Source: Algisphaera sp039180025
GTDB lineage: Bacteria; Planctomycetota; Phycisphaerae; Phycisphaerales; Phycisphaeraceae
Reading direction: 5' to 3'
Length of the DNA stretch: 64,000 nucleotides
NCBI GenBank assembly: GCA_039180025.1
Contig: JBCDDZ010000005.1
Location: 48,164 to 112,163, forward strand
Position 1 is the stretch's first letter. Each line of letters opens with the position of its first letter. The notes below the pieces were generated by a model. The model had not been told where the DNA came from, did no database searches, and was given only the letters and a program-made list of their open reading frames with translations. The translations under genes and the position numbers were made by a program. Positions 26,657 through 36,400 of the stretch are shown here, piece by piece.

Positions 26657-27733
26657 ATGTCTCCGCCTGCTGCTCCACTCCACCGCCCCCCCTCCAGTCT
26701 AGCGCTGCCGCAATTCCTCGCTCCTTCGTTTCCCCGACTTGGCTTACCCGACGCTTCCCGACGGTCGCCGCGTAGCGTCGGCTACCTCCGGCTCTCGATC
26801 ACCCGCGGCTGTTCGATGCGCTGCACCTACTGCCGACCGGACTTCGACCACGGCCACGACCCCGCCGCCCTCAACGCCGACGACCTCGCCTTCCTCGTCA
26901 GCCACCTCCACGCCCGGTCCCCGCTACGCAAAATCCGCCTCACCGGCGGCGAGCCCACCACCCGGCGCGACCTGCCCGACATCCTCCGCCGGCTCTCCGC
27001 GCTCGGCGTCCCCGACCTCGCCCTGACGACCAACGGCCTGACCCTGCAGCGCGACGCGAGCCGCCTCCGCGACGCCGGGTTGCGCCGTCTCAACGTCAGC
27101 CTCGATTCGCTGGACCCCGCCCGCTTCGCCGCCCTTACCGGGATCGACGGGCTCTCCCGCGTCCTCGCGGGCCTCGACGCCGCCCGCGCCGCCGGGTTCG
27201 CCGAAATCAAGCTCAACACGGTCGTCATCGCCGATCAGAATGTTCAAGACCTGCCTGCGCTGGTGCGCTTCGCCGCCGATCAAAACCTCTCGCTCCGCTT
27301 TATCGAACTGATGCCCATGGGTCCGATCGCAGAGGATTGGCCAAAGCGGTACGTCTCCGAAAGCCGTATGCGGCGCGTCCTCACATCGGCCGTCAAACGG
27401 TGGCACCCCGCGGAACCCGCCGGCCCTTCTCTGTCCACGCAGCGCGACGCCGCCCGCCGGTACACCGCCGAACTGCACGACGGCCGCACCGCCCACGTCG
27501 GGTTCATCACCCCCATGAGCCGCCACTTCTGCGACACCTGCGACCGCCTGCGCATCACCGCCGACGGCTCGATCTATCCCTGCCTCATGGACGCCGCCCG
27601 CGGCAACCTCGCCGCCGCCGTCAAGCGGCGCGACCCCCGGGCCCTCGACGCCCAACTCGCCCGCGCCTTCGCCCACAAGGCCGACGTCCACCCCGCCGTC
27701 GCCCCCGGCATCATGACCCACCTCGGAGGCTGA
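26657..27733 (+). CDS. moaA: GTP 3',8-cyclase (molybdenum cofactor step 1)
   Basis: A 358-residue radical SAM enzyme that converts GTP to 3',8-cyclo-GTP with MoaC's help later. The radical SAM cluster is C52-x3-C56-x2-C59 (GCSMRCTYC), followed by LTGGEPTTR. The C-terminal 4Fe-4S cluster ligands are in HFCDTCDRLR and IYPCLMD, and the protein ends in the conserved Gly-Gly that enters the active site. The N-terminus is extended and Pro-rich. It lies directly behind the nitrate operon terminator and begins moaA-moeA-mobA, which provides cofactor for NasA. The exact start could be downstream of 26657. Confidence 0.95.
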   Translation: MSPPAAPLHRPPSSLALPQFLAPSFPRLGLPDASRRSPRSVGYLRLSITRGCSMRCTYCRPDFDHGHDPAALNADDLAFLVSHLHARSPLRKIRLTGGEPTTRRDLPDILRRLSALGVPDLALTTNGLTLQRDASRLRDAGLRRLNVSLDSLDPARFAALTGIDGLSRVLAGLDAARAAGFAEIKLNTVVIADQNVQDLPALVRFAADQNLSLRFIELMPMGPIAEDWPKRYVSESRMRRVLTSAVKRWHPAEPAGPSLSTQRDAARRYTAELHDGRTAHVGFITPMSRHFCDTCDRLRITADGSIYPCLMDAARGNLAAAVKRRDPRALDAQLARAFAHKADVHPAVAPGIMTHLGG

Positions 27734-27802
27734 ACCCTGACCGACCCCGACCAATCCGCCTCTCTGCCGTCCGGCCACCGGCAGCCCGCCCTGCTCCCGG
27801 CC

Positions 27803-29044
27803 ATGTGCGCTCCCCGGGACGCGGTCGCCGCGATGATCGACCGCGTCGAGCCGGTCGCGTCCGAATCGATCCCTCTGGACCAAGCCCCGGGCCGTATCCT
27901 CGTCCAGCCCGTCACCGCCGACCGCGACAGCCCTGCCGCCGACGTCTCGGCAATGGACGGCTACGCGCTGCGCCTCGCCGATTGGAACCCCGACTCCGCT
28001 CCGCTCCCCGTCGCCTTCGAGGTGCGTACCGGCCACCCCCCGCCGCCGCTCCCCCCCGGCCACGCCGCCAAAATCTTTACCGGCGGGGTCATCCCCGACC
28101 ACGCCGACACCGTCATCCAACGTGAGCATGTCCACGAATCGCCCCAAACCATCACCCGCCGTTCGGACGCCCCGCCGTCGACGAACCTTGGTAAACACAT
28201 CCGCCGCCGTGGCGAAAACGCCCACCGAGGCGATCACCTGCTCCCCGCTTCGCAGCCCATCACCGCCGCCGCCATCACCACCCTGGCTTCCGTTGGCCTG
28301 TCCCGTGTCAAGGTCCACCGCCCGGTCCGGGTAGCGATCGCCACCACCGGCAACGAACTCGGGCACGTTCCCGATACGCCGTCCCCCGACGACGTTTCCC
28401 GTGTATCCGATCTCGGATCCGCCCGTATCCGCGACAGCAACGGCCCGTCCCTGCGTGCCCTGCTCCTCCGCTCTGCCTGGTGTGAGGTGTCCGCCGCGGT
28501 CCACATCAGCGACGACCTCGAGCATTCCGCTCAAGTCATCGGCCGCCTCGCACAACACGCCGACCTGATCGTCACCACCGGAGGGGTTTCCATGGGCGAC
28601 CACGACCATATCCCCGCCGCCCTTCAGAAGCTGCGTGCCCAAATCGTCTACCACCATCTGTCGATGCGGCCGGGCAAACCCAACCTCGGCGCGGTCCTCC
28701 CCGACCGCACGCCAGTGTTCGCGCTGCCGGGCAATCCGGTTTCGGTCCTGGTCGGGGCCGTCGTGCTGATGGCCCCCGTGCTCCGCCGCCTGGCGGGTTT
28801 TGCGGCGGACCGCCCGGTACGTTTGACCCCCCTCGCCCCCGCGTCGTCCGCCGCCAAGCCGTTGCCCCTTTGGCACTACCGCTTGGCGTGTTTCACCGCC
28901 GATGGTCTCGCCCAACCCCTCGAACACCGCGGCTCGGGCGATGTCGCCGCCGTCGGCCGGTCCGACGGATGCTTCGAACTTCCCCCCCACCAAGCCGCCG
29001 ACGCTCAGCCCCGGCCCTGGTTCGACTGGCGCCTCGACCCATGA
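27803..29044 (+). CDS. moeA: Molybdopterin molybdenumtransferase
   Basis: A 413-residue MoeA that inserts molybdate into adenylated molybdopterin. Typical stretches are SAMDGYALR near the N-terminus, KIFTGGVIPDHADTVIQRE, the TTGNEL loop, the VTTGGVSMGDHD motif and MRPGKPNLGA with FALPGNPVS. It follows moaA by 69 bases; the ATG at 27803 fits family N-termini, although a few upstream codons are open. The stop overlaps the mobA start by 4 bases. Some other cofactor genes (moaC, moaE, moaD, mogA) are not in this window and must be elsewhere. Confidence 0.94.
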   Translation: MCAPRDAVAAMIDRVEPVASESIPLDQAPGRILVQPVTADRDSPAADVSAMDGYALRLADWNPDSAPLPVAFEVRTGHPPPPLPPGHAAKIFTGGVIPDHADTVIQREHVHESPQTITRRSDAPPSTNLGKHIRRRGENAHRGDHLLPASQPITAAAITTLASVGLSRVKVHRPVRVAIATTGNELGHVPDTPSPDDVSRVSDLGSARIRDSNGPSLRALLLRSAWCEVSAAVHISDDLEHSAQVIGRLAQHADLIVTTGGVSMGDHDHIPAALQKLRAQIVYHHLSMRPGKPNLGAVLPDRTPVFALPGNPVSVLVGAVVLMAPVLRRLAGFAADRPVRLTPLAPASSAAKPLPLWHYRLACFTADGLAQPLEHRGSGDVAAVGRSDGCFELPPHQAADAQPRPWFDWRLDP

Positions 29045-29670
29045 GCCCCTCCCCCTTCCCCCTACCCCACTACATCCTGGCCGGCGGACGCAGCCAACGG
29101 TTCGGCTCGGACAAAGCCCGCCACCCCATCGACGGCACCCCTATGCTCGTCCGCGTGGCCCGGGCCTTCGCCCCTCTCGCCCGCCACACCACCGTCGTCG
29201 CCCACGCCGTCGACGCCTACGCCGACCTGGGCGTAGTCACCATCGCCGATCCCACCCCCCACGCGGGTCCGCTCGCCGGCTTGGTCACCGCATTCCGCCA
29301 CCACGCCGACCAATCTCGCCCTTCGCCCTGGATTCTGTTGACGAGTTGCGATCTGCTGCACCCCGATCCCGCGGGCCTGGCCCCTCTCGCCGCCGCACTT
29401 TCGCCCCATCACCTTGCCGCGGTTTATCGAGCCGACCGCTTCGCCGAGCCTTTCCCCGGGCTCTATCACCGCCGCTGCGCCGACGCCGCGACTCACGCCC
29501 TCCGCTCGTCCCGCCCCTCGTTCCAGGCGTTCTTTCAAGGCCTCGGCCCCGAGCTATGCCCCGTCACCACCACCACCGCCCGCCACCCACCTTTCCACGA
29601 CATGGACCACCCGCCGGAGCCCGCCGCCCCGGCGCCGCCGACCGACCGACCTCGTGAAGATCCGCATTAA
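29041..29670 (+). CDS. mobA: Molybdenum cofactor guanylyltransferase
   Basis: A 209-residue nucleotidyltransferase that attaches GMP to Mo-molybdopterin to give the MGD form required by NasA. The signature LAGGRSQRFGSDKA at residues 13-26, the DPTPHAGPLAG stretch and a TSCDLLHPD metal site support this. The C-terminus is His/Pro-rich and of low complexity. The start at 29041 overlaps moeA by 4 bases; longer frames upstream only shadow moeA. Its presence implies that NasA uses bis-MGD. Confidence 0.9.
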   Translation: MSPSPFPLPHYILAGGRSQRFGSDKARHPIDGTPMLVRVARAFAPLARHTTVVAHAVDAYADLGVVTIADPTPHAGPLAGLVTAFRHHADQSRPSPWILLTSCDLLHPDPAGLAPLAAALSPHHLAAVYRADRFAEPFPGLYHRRCADAATHALRSSRPSFQAFFQGLGPELCPVTTTTARHPPFHDMDHPPEPAAPAPPTDRPREDPH

Positions 29671-29783
29671 GTAAGGCCAGTAGACCCAGCCCGCAAGCCC
29701 TCGGCTCCGACGTAACGTGTCGATGCCCCCGCTCTTTGCCCACCGATCCTGCGGGCTGTCTCTCCTGATCGCGTGGTCTGTTA

Positions 29784-29815
29784 GAAAAACAACGCCCCGC
29801 GTAATGCGGGGCGTT
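29784..29815 (-). terminator. Terminator downstream of tRNA-Val
   Basis: On the minus strand a 10-bp perfect stem AACGCCCCGC/GCGGGGCGTT with loop ATTAC is followed by GTTTTTC. It begins 8 bases after the tRNA-Val gene. Confidence 0.9.
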
Positions 29816-29822
29816 GGGGAAG

Positions 29823-29896
29823 TGGGCCATACAGGACTTGAACCTGTGACCTCCTCGATGTCAACGAGGCGCGCTAGCCAACTGCGCCAATGGCCC
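29823..29896 (-). tRNA. tRNA-Val(GAC)
   Basis: A 74-nt cloverleaf. The acceptor GGGCCAT pairs with ATGGCCC, the anticodon stem CCTCG/CGAGG holds the loop TTGACAT with anticodon GAC, and the T-loop is TTCAAGT in a CAGG-type stem. The discriminator base is A and CCA is not encoded, so it must be added after transcription. Confidence 0.96.
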
Positions 29897-30218
29897 ATCC
29901 GCACAAGTCAGAAACTAACTTGCGTTGATCTCCTCGCCGCCCGAATAGCCCGCGGGAGGACCGAGAAGTATAACGCCCCCCCACCCCACTGCAACCCGCC
30001 CGCACGCATGCTTTTGCACAAAAATCCACGTACGGAACACGCTTGAACACGGACCCTTGACACAAGTTTTTAAATCAGCTATTTACGTCCAGCCGCGTTT
30101 TTCGCTGGCCGCCAACAAGCTCAAAAAACCACTCGAAACGATTTCATCACCGCCAATAACTCGCCCTGGATGGCTGCGTGATCGCAGGGCTGTCGCCGTG
30201 GAAACCCGCGAGGCCTCG
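29897..30218. other. Intergenic, no gene recognised
   Basis: About 320 bases lie between the start of tRNA-Val and the end of the DUF4159 gene. The first part should contain the tRNA promoter on the minus strand; I find no clear -35/-10 pair. No open frame here resembles a protein family. Confidence 0.5.
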
Positions 30219-31013
30219 TCAGTGCGTCATAGCGTAGAGGTAAATATTAACCCCCATCTTCAGCGCATCTCGCGACTTGCGGACGCCGAACCACTGTGCG
30301 CTCGTCCAGCCGCAGTGCGCATCCGACGGACTTAGGTAAGCCATCAGCCGCCCCTTATAGGTCAGCCCCCACGCGCCGTGGGGTTGGCCTTGCATGTGGG
30401 GTTGGCCCTTGGGTAGGTGGTAAAACATCTTGAAGATCGGATGGTCCAGCGGCAGGCGTTCCCACGTGGCTTCGGGCACGATCTCGCGGAGCACGTCGGA
30501 CATCTTGCGGAAGAAAAAGTCCCAATCCCCCTTGCCGCTGTGGTGGCCGAATTCGCCCATCACGCAGTCCTCGGCGTAGAGGAAACCGCCCCGCAGCATG
30601 TATTCGCGGAGGTTCAGCTTCTCCTGGTCGTTGAGGCCGGGCGTCGCCTCGGAATGCATAAACAGCATCGGAAACCGGACCATCTCATCGAGGTTCCCCA
30701 CGTCCGCGACGTTCCAGACGTTGCTGACCTGAGCGGTGACGTCTTTGTTGATCGCGCGGATCAGCTTGAGGTCGCCCTGCGGGTGGACATCCCAGTAATC
30801 GTTCTCGCCGGCGTCGGTGCGGAAACGCAGCCGGGCCCAACTGGCGAGCGCGCCCTGGTCGGGGATCTCGCCGTAGCCCGCGCGCTCGGCCTGACGGATC
30901 AGCCCCTGGTCGGCAAAGACTTTGGAAGTCATCGGCGAAGTGAAGAACCAGCTCCCCCCGATCGCCACATGGCGGACAAACTCGCGTCTCGATACTCGGT
31001 TGCGTCCTGACAT
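30219..31013 (-). CDS. DUF4159 protein with Tat signal
   Basis: A 264-residue DUF4159-domain protein, last gene of the MoxR/BatA operon. The N-terminus has a twin-arginine motif (SRREFVRHVAIGG), suggesting export of the folded protein. The domain has the flavodoxin-like/glutamine-amidotransferase-like features of this family: FPMLFMHSEATPGLNDQEK, LREYMLRGGFLYAEDC and the C-terminal SPSDAHCGW. Members are nearly always found with MoxR, DUF58 and VWA genes in envelope-related operons. No biochemical activity is established. Confidence 0.88.
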   Translation of the reverse strand: MSGRNRVSRREFVRHVAIGGSWFFTSPMTSKVFADQGLIRQAERAGYGEIPDQGALASWARLRFRTDAGENDYWDVHPQGDLKLIRAINKDVTAQVSNVWNVADVGNLDEMVRFPMLFMHSEATPGLNDQEKLNLREYMLRGGFLYAEDCVMGEFGHHSGKGDWDFFFRKMSDVLREIVPEATWERLPLDHPIFKMFYHLPKGQPHMQGQPHGAWGLTYKGRLMAYLSPSDAHCGWTSAQWFGVRKSRDALKMGVNIYLYAMTH

Positions 31014-31040
31014 GGTTTTTCCTTTATCTTGCAGACTATT

Positions 31041-33434
31041 TTACGACAACCGTTGCTTCTGACGAAGCACCAATTCTGCGACATACATCATCAGCATCAC
31101 CCCGATCAGCCAGGGCCACCGCCAAAGCGTGGCCCGCTCGACGACTTGATGTTCCACCGTCGCACCTTGCAAAAGCGAACGGATCGAATCGAGTTCGTCG
31201 ACCCCCAGGATCATCCCGCCGGTGGCCGAGGCCAGCCGCTCGAGGACCCGGTCGTTGGCCCCGGCGTACTCGGCTTCGAGGCTGCGCGACCGCACCGCGG
31301 CGATCCGCTCGGTCACCCCCGCCGCCCGACCGGCCAGCCCGTTGTCCAAAATAAAACGGACACTGCCCGGCTGAGCTAGCGGCACCTCCGCCGTCGCTTG
31401 TGCGCCGTCCGCGGACCAGGTCAGCGGCACCTCGCGCGGCTCGGTTTGCCCCGGCACCTGTACCCGCAGCGTCGACGCCCCGCTCCCCCTATCCAAACGG
31501 ATGGTCACCCGGGCGACGTCCCCCGTCTCGTAAACGTATCGGTCCAGCTGCACCGCGTCTCGAACCGTCCGCGCAGCCAGGTATTCGATCAATTGCTGCC
31601 AAAACCGGTCGTAGCCCCGCTCATGACTATCGGTGGCCATCCGCCACCGCCATAACCCATCGACCCCGAGAAAGGCCGAACGCCCGCTCCCGATATCCTG
31701 AATGACCAACAGCGGCTCGCTGCCCGATTCCGTAACCCCGAGCACCGTCGCACCGGGTTTCACCCGCGCCACCCGGGTGTAATGGAGGTACGTCGCGGGC
31801 GGCGCGTCGATCGTCACCTGCGCGTCGGCGTCCCGCCAGATAGGACTCGCCAAGCCCGCCCGCGTCAAAGTCAATGCGCTCAGGTTCGCCAACGGCCCAC
31901 CTTCGGCTTGCTGACGCCGCAGCCGGTTGCCGGAGAAAATCGGTTCGCGACTCATACGGAACCGGCGGTCCATGGAGTCCACAAACTCGGCCGCCTCACG
32001 ATCGATCGCGGCGGTCCGGTCGACTTTCGGGTCGATCTGTACCGGCAGCAGCTGCTCGAGCAGCGTCCCGCTCAGCCGGGTCGCTCGGGTATGGTTCCCG
32101 CTGAAGAAAAGCACCCCGACACCCTGCTCCCGGACCATGGCCAAGAGCCTCTGCTCGTCCTCCGCTCGCACCTCGCCCGGGTCCAGATCCCCCAGCACGA
32201 TGACGTCGTATCGATCCAGGCTGTCTTCCACTAGGCCCAGAAGGCGGGTCCCCTCGCGGCGGGTTCCTTGGACCTGGCCGTCGGCCTGCGTCAAGATGGC
32301 CCGCCGGCCCAGCCGAGAGATCGCGTCCACGCGGATCGCCGGGTTGTCCGCCATCGCCTGCCGGAAGTGGCGGAACTCCCAGCCCAGCGCTCCCTGCACG
32401 TACAGCACCCGCACCGTCGATTTGACCGCCACGTTCACCACCGCGAACGCTTCGGACAGCGTTTCGGACGTCGCCGCATCCACCAGCCGACCCCGCAACC
32501 GGTTGACCCCGATCCGTTCGAACCGGTGGTCGAACGCAAGCTGTGCCGTGCCGTCCAGACCCACCGGCACCGGCTGACGAACCAACTCCACCGCCCCGCC
32601 GAGATCAGCCGGCAGCTCTTCCAAAATCGCCAACAGCTCGCGCTTCCCGCCACCACGCAGGCGAACCTGCATACCGATCTCCGCCGTCTGTTTAGGCCGA
32701 ACCGATTCCGGGACCACCATCGTCTCGATCCGCACGATCGGCGGCGGCTCACTCAGCGCCTCCAGACGCACCGGGAACACCGAGATCCCACGCTCGCTCA
32801 GCGGCCTCGACGCCTCGGCCACCGGGGTCTCCTCCGTGTCCTGCCCGTCGCTCACCAGAAGCAGCACCGTATCGTCCTGCCCCTCGGGGGACCGGTCGGC
32901 CAGCTGCGCGAGATTACGCATCAGATTCGAACGCTCGTCGCCTTTACCCGCCGCCGCGTCGGCTTCTGCTCCGTCGTTTGGGGTAACAGAAACAACCGCT
33001 CGCGCGGCCGACTCCACGTCGTGGGACCCCTCGGCCCAGGGCCGCAGGTTCGCGCCTATCGCGTACCGCTCCACGTGATCGATCTCGGCGGCTTCGAGAA
33101 ACGCATCGATCGCGTCCACCGCGCCCTCCCGCTCCTCCGCCGCGTTGGCCAGCGTGATACTCGCCGACCGATCGACCGCCACCATGACTCTCGGCTCCCG
33201 GCGAACCTCCTCCGTCGTCGTGCGCTCGATCGCCGGCTGAAACACGCACCACAGCAGCAGCAGCGTCCACCCAAGCCGCAGGCCGATCAGCGCGGCCCGC
33301 TTACGCCAGGCGAGCGAGGAAACCAACCAAGCGTACGACTGCACCACCACCACAACCCCCACCCCGACCGCCGCGGCCAGGTGCCACCAGGCCAAGCCCG
33401 ATTCCAAAACGATTTGTTGCGTTGTTTCCGGCAT
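31041..33434 (-). CDS. VWA-domain membrane protein
   Basis: A 797-residue protein with two N-terminal membrane helices (about 13-35 and 46-65), a von Willebrand A domain with MIDAS motif DRSAS and LLLVSDGQD, a central glutamine-amidotransferase-like domain (VRVLYVQGALGWEFRHFR, DVIVLGDLDPGE, GVGVLFFSGNHT) and a C-terminal membrane helix. This is the usual architecture of the large VWA protein beside BatA and DUF4159. The start at 33434 is chosen because 68 codons upstream only shadow the preceding gene. MIDAS domains bind metal and mediate protein contacts, possibly under MoxR control. Confidence 0.85.
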   Translation of the reverse strand: MPETTQQIVLESGLAWWHLAAAVGVGVVVVVQSYAWLVSSLAWRKRAALIGLRLGWTLLLLWCVFQPAIERTTTEEVRREPRVMVAVDRSASITLANAAEEREGAVDAIDAFLEAAEIDHVERYAIGANLRPWAEGSHDVESAARAVVSVTPNDGAEADAAAGKGDERSNLMRNLAQLADRSPEGQDDTVLLLVSDGQDTEETPVAEASRPLSERGISVFPVRLEALSEPPPIVRIETMVVPESVRPKQTAEIGMQVRLRGGGKRELLAILEELPADLGGAVELVRQPVPVGLDGTAQLAFDHRFERIGVNRLRGRLVDAATSETLSEAFAVVNVAVKSTVRVLYVQGALGWEFRHFRQAMADNPAIRVDAISRLGRRAILTQADGQVQGTRREGTRLLGLVEDSLDRYDVIVLGDLDPGEVRAEDEQRLLAMVREQGVGVLFFSGNHTRATRLSGTLLEQLLPVQIDPKVDRTAAIDREAAEFVDSMDRRFRMSREPIFSGNRLRRQQAEGGPLANLSALTLTRAGLASPIWRDADAQVTIDAPPATYLHYTRVARVKPGATVLGVTESGSEPLLVIQDIGSGRSAFLGVDGLWRWRMATDSHERGYDRFWQQLIEYLAARTVRDAVQLDRYVYETGDVARVTIRLDRGSGASTLRVQVPGQTEPREVPLTWSADGAQATAEVPLAQPGSVRFILDNGLAGRAAGVTERIAAVRSRSLEAEYAGANDRVLERLASATGGMILGVDELDSIRSLLQGATVEHQVVERATLWRWPWLIGVMLMMYVAELVLRQKQRLS

Positions 33435-33471
33435 GTGTTTGTTTCGATGCACGCGATCGCCCGGCTCCGGA

Positions 33472-36400
33472 TCAGGGAGCGGTCGACGCATCCGGGCGAT
33501 CCGAAGCGTCTGCGGGGGGGCGGGTGTCCCGAGAGTCCGCCGCAGCGGACTGCCGAGAGAGGGTTTCAAAATAAAGATCGACCAGCTCGCGGTAAGTTGG
33601 GGGGGTTTGGTGGCTCCGCTGCCTGACCAGCGCGTCACGCGCGATCAGCCGTTCAAGTCTTGCCTGCACTTCACGCAGCACCCCGACCACCGCAAGCCGC
33701 CGAGGCATCAGCTCATCGACGCGGTCGCTGTCCCCGGCCGGCCCTCTCCCGCCACCCCGCCCCGGTTCGCGGGCCGACCCCGCAGCAGGAAGACTCGGTG
33801 ACTCGGCCCCGCCCGGCTCTCCTCCATCTCCGTTTCCGCCGAAAACTTCCTTGAAACGGCTGAGCGCTTCGGACGGTCCCACGGCGTCCTCGAGCTGCGC
33901 CTCCCAAACGGGCGTACGTGATTCGAGCCACGCTTCCCACTGAGCTTCCGCCTCGGGCGTTAAGCCTGCGCCGCCTTTGCGGGCTCGCTCCTCACGGAGT
34001 TCCTGCGCCCGGAGTTGCTGGTTAAAGTCTTCGAGCTGCCGGCTCAACGCTTCGAGCTGAGCACGGTCGCCGGCGAGGCTGCGCTGCGCCGCGGCCAAAG
34101 CCCGCATCGATTCCGCGTGGTCGGCGGACTGATCCCCCGGACGCTCTCGGGCCTGATCGGCCGCGCGGCGGAGCTGATCCCGCGCAACTCCCAGGACCTC
34201 GGCCGCCTGCGCGGCCTGTGCGTTCTGTGAGGTATCGGCACCGCCGTCCCCTTGATCCTGTCCGCTGCTCTGGCCCGCGGCTTCGGCGCGAGCCCGGGCT
34301 TGCTGAGCCATACGGCCGAGTTCTTCCGCCATCGCGGCGAGTTCGTCGCTACCCGCCTGTCCGGCCTGTCCGGAAGACGTTCCGCGGTCGGCCTGCGAAG
34401 ATTCGGCGAGCCGGGCCATCATCTCTGAGATCCGCTGGACACGCTGCGCTTGAAGTTCATCGTCTCGCCGCTGCCGGGCGATCCGGACGTATTGCTCGGC
34501 CTGTTCCCCGACCGCCGCCGACGACGCCGCTGCGGTTTCGGCGTCGGGGTTTGCGGAGCCGCCCTCCGCGGACTCGCGCAGGGCGTCGGCCCGGTCCTGC
34601 ATCGAACGCTGCGCCTGTTCCATGGCCCGGCGGACCGATTCGGTCGTCACCGCCTCGTCGGCGAGTTGCTGCATGCGATCGGCCAAGGCTTGCTGCCGCT
34701 GAGCCCTTGCCATTTGTTTCGCTGGCGTCGACGCGGATTCCGCCTGGGGCTGCGCCGTTTGTCCTTGCCTTTGGCCGCGGCCACCTGACCCGCTCGTCCC
34801 CGACGTCCCTTGTCCCGTAGTGCCGGGGCCCGGCGGAGACTTCGACCCCGAGGGTGGCGGAGAACCCGGGTTGGGTGAGTTCTCGGACCTCCGGGCGAGC
34901 CGCTGCTGACCGGGTTCGGGATTGGAAGGCGGCTCCGCGGATGCCTCGGCCGATGACGAGTCCGCGGGCGGATCCGTAGGCCCGGTGACGGGCGTTACCT
35001 GATCTTCCGAAGATGAGTCGGCCGGATCTTCCTCGGCCGATGCCTGCGCCCCCTCGGTGGAGGGGACTGCGGGATCGCCACTGGCTTCAGGGTTTTGCCG
35101 AGGCTCGGGCTGATGCCACCGCTTGCCCGGCTCGGCCGCGGCCTGCTCTTCTTCTTCCCAGTTAAGCTGCGCCTGCTGGTGCTCGATCTCTTCGAGTTCG
35201 AGGATCACATCGTCGCGGTAGAGTTGGCGGTCTTTAAGCGACAGGCCTTGAGGCAGATCGCGTTTCTTCTCTGAGGAGGGCGGAGGCTTGGGTGCCTGGC
35301 CGGTCTCCGGAAGGTCGGCGGTCTTCCCCAGTATTTTCACGAACTCGCTGAGGATCGCGACCAGCTTGCTCAGCGCCTCTTGCTGGTGGGAAAGCGCTTG
35401 ATCATAGGCCGCCGCGTCCAGATCCTCGATCGCGGCATCGATCGCGTCGCGCCCCTCGGTCAGCAACACCAACATGATGGGCGTCGTCTTCGGATTCTCT
35501 TCAAACAGCTCGTAGACTTCGTCGCCGACCTCGGCCAGTTCACGCTGATCATTGCCGACCCGCTCGGCGACCTGCGTGTAGAGTTCCTGGTCGGGCTCGA
35601 GACCCGTGCCGTCTTGCAGCAGCCAGTTCCCGCGGATCAGGCGACGCTGCTCTTCGATCATCCAATTGAGCACGCCCTCCGCCGGGCTTTTCGGGCCCGT
35701 GGGATTAATCACGACGAATGCCGGGTTATCGAACGGCCGAACCTGCACGAAGAACACCCCAGAGGTGATCTTCCGACCGGGGCTGCTTGCCTCTCGACCC
35801 TTCGCCTTTGCCTCGAGGTGATACGCCACCAAGTCGTAATCTCGGAGCTCGAGCTCGTCGAGGTAAAACTCGGCGTCACCCTCGGCGGTCCCTGCTTCTA
35901 ATTCGCCGGTCAGGGCCGGGACATAGACCGGGTCGCCGCCGTTCACCCGGAGGCTGACCCGCACGTCTTCCACGCCGTAGGGTGTTTTGCTTTCGAAACG
36001 CAGAGAAATCGCCTCGATCTTGGTCGCCCACTGGTCTTCGCCCGGCTCGAGGATATCCAGCCGGGACTCCGTGCGTAGTCGGTCCTGCTCCGCGGCGGCG
36101 GCGTCTTCCAAAAGCTCTTCCGCAGACGGCGGCTCGTGCACCGCAGGACTCACGCTCACCGCCTCCGGGTCCGCCCAAGACGGCAATGTCCCCCGCTCTA
36201 CGCTCCACCACAGCAAACCCTGAAAGACCAATACCAGCCCCGCAATCAGCGACCACGCCCCCACCGCCCGACCGGCCGTGAAACGCCGCCAGGATTCGGT
36301 CTCCAGCCGACCCGATGTTTCACGCCACAACGCTTCACGCAGTGCCGGCGGGCAGCGGTCTCCACGCTCGCCCGACAGTTCAACGCTGGTCGTCAGCGCT

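Noticed and set aside
26924..28993. 689-codon minus-strand open frame opposite moaA and moeA
   Set aside because: Shadow of two clearly recognised genes; low-complexity Gly/Asp/Val-rich translation.
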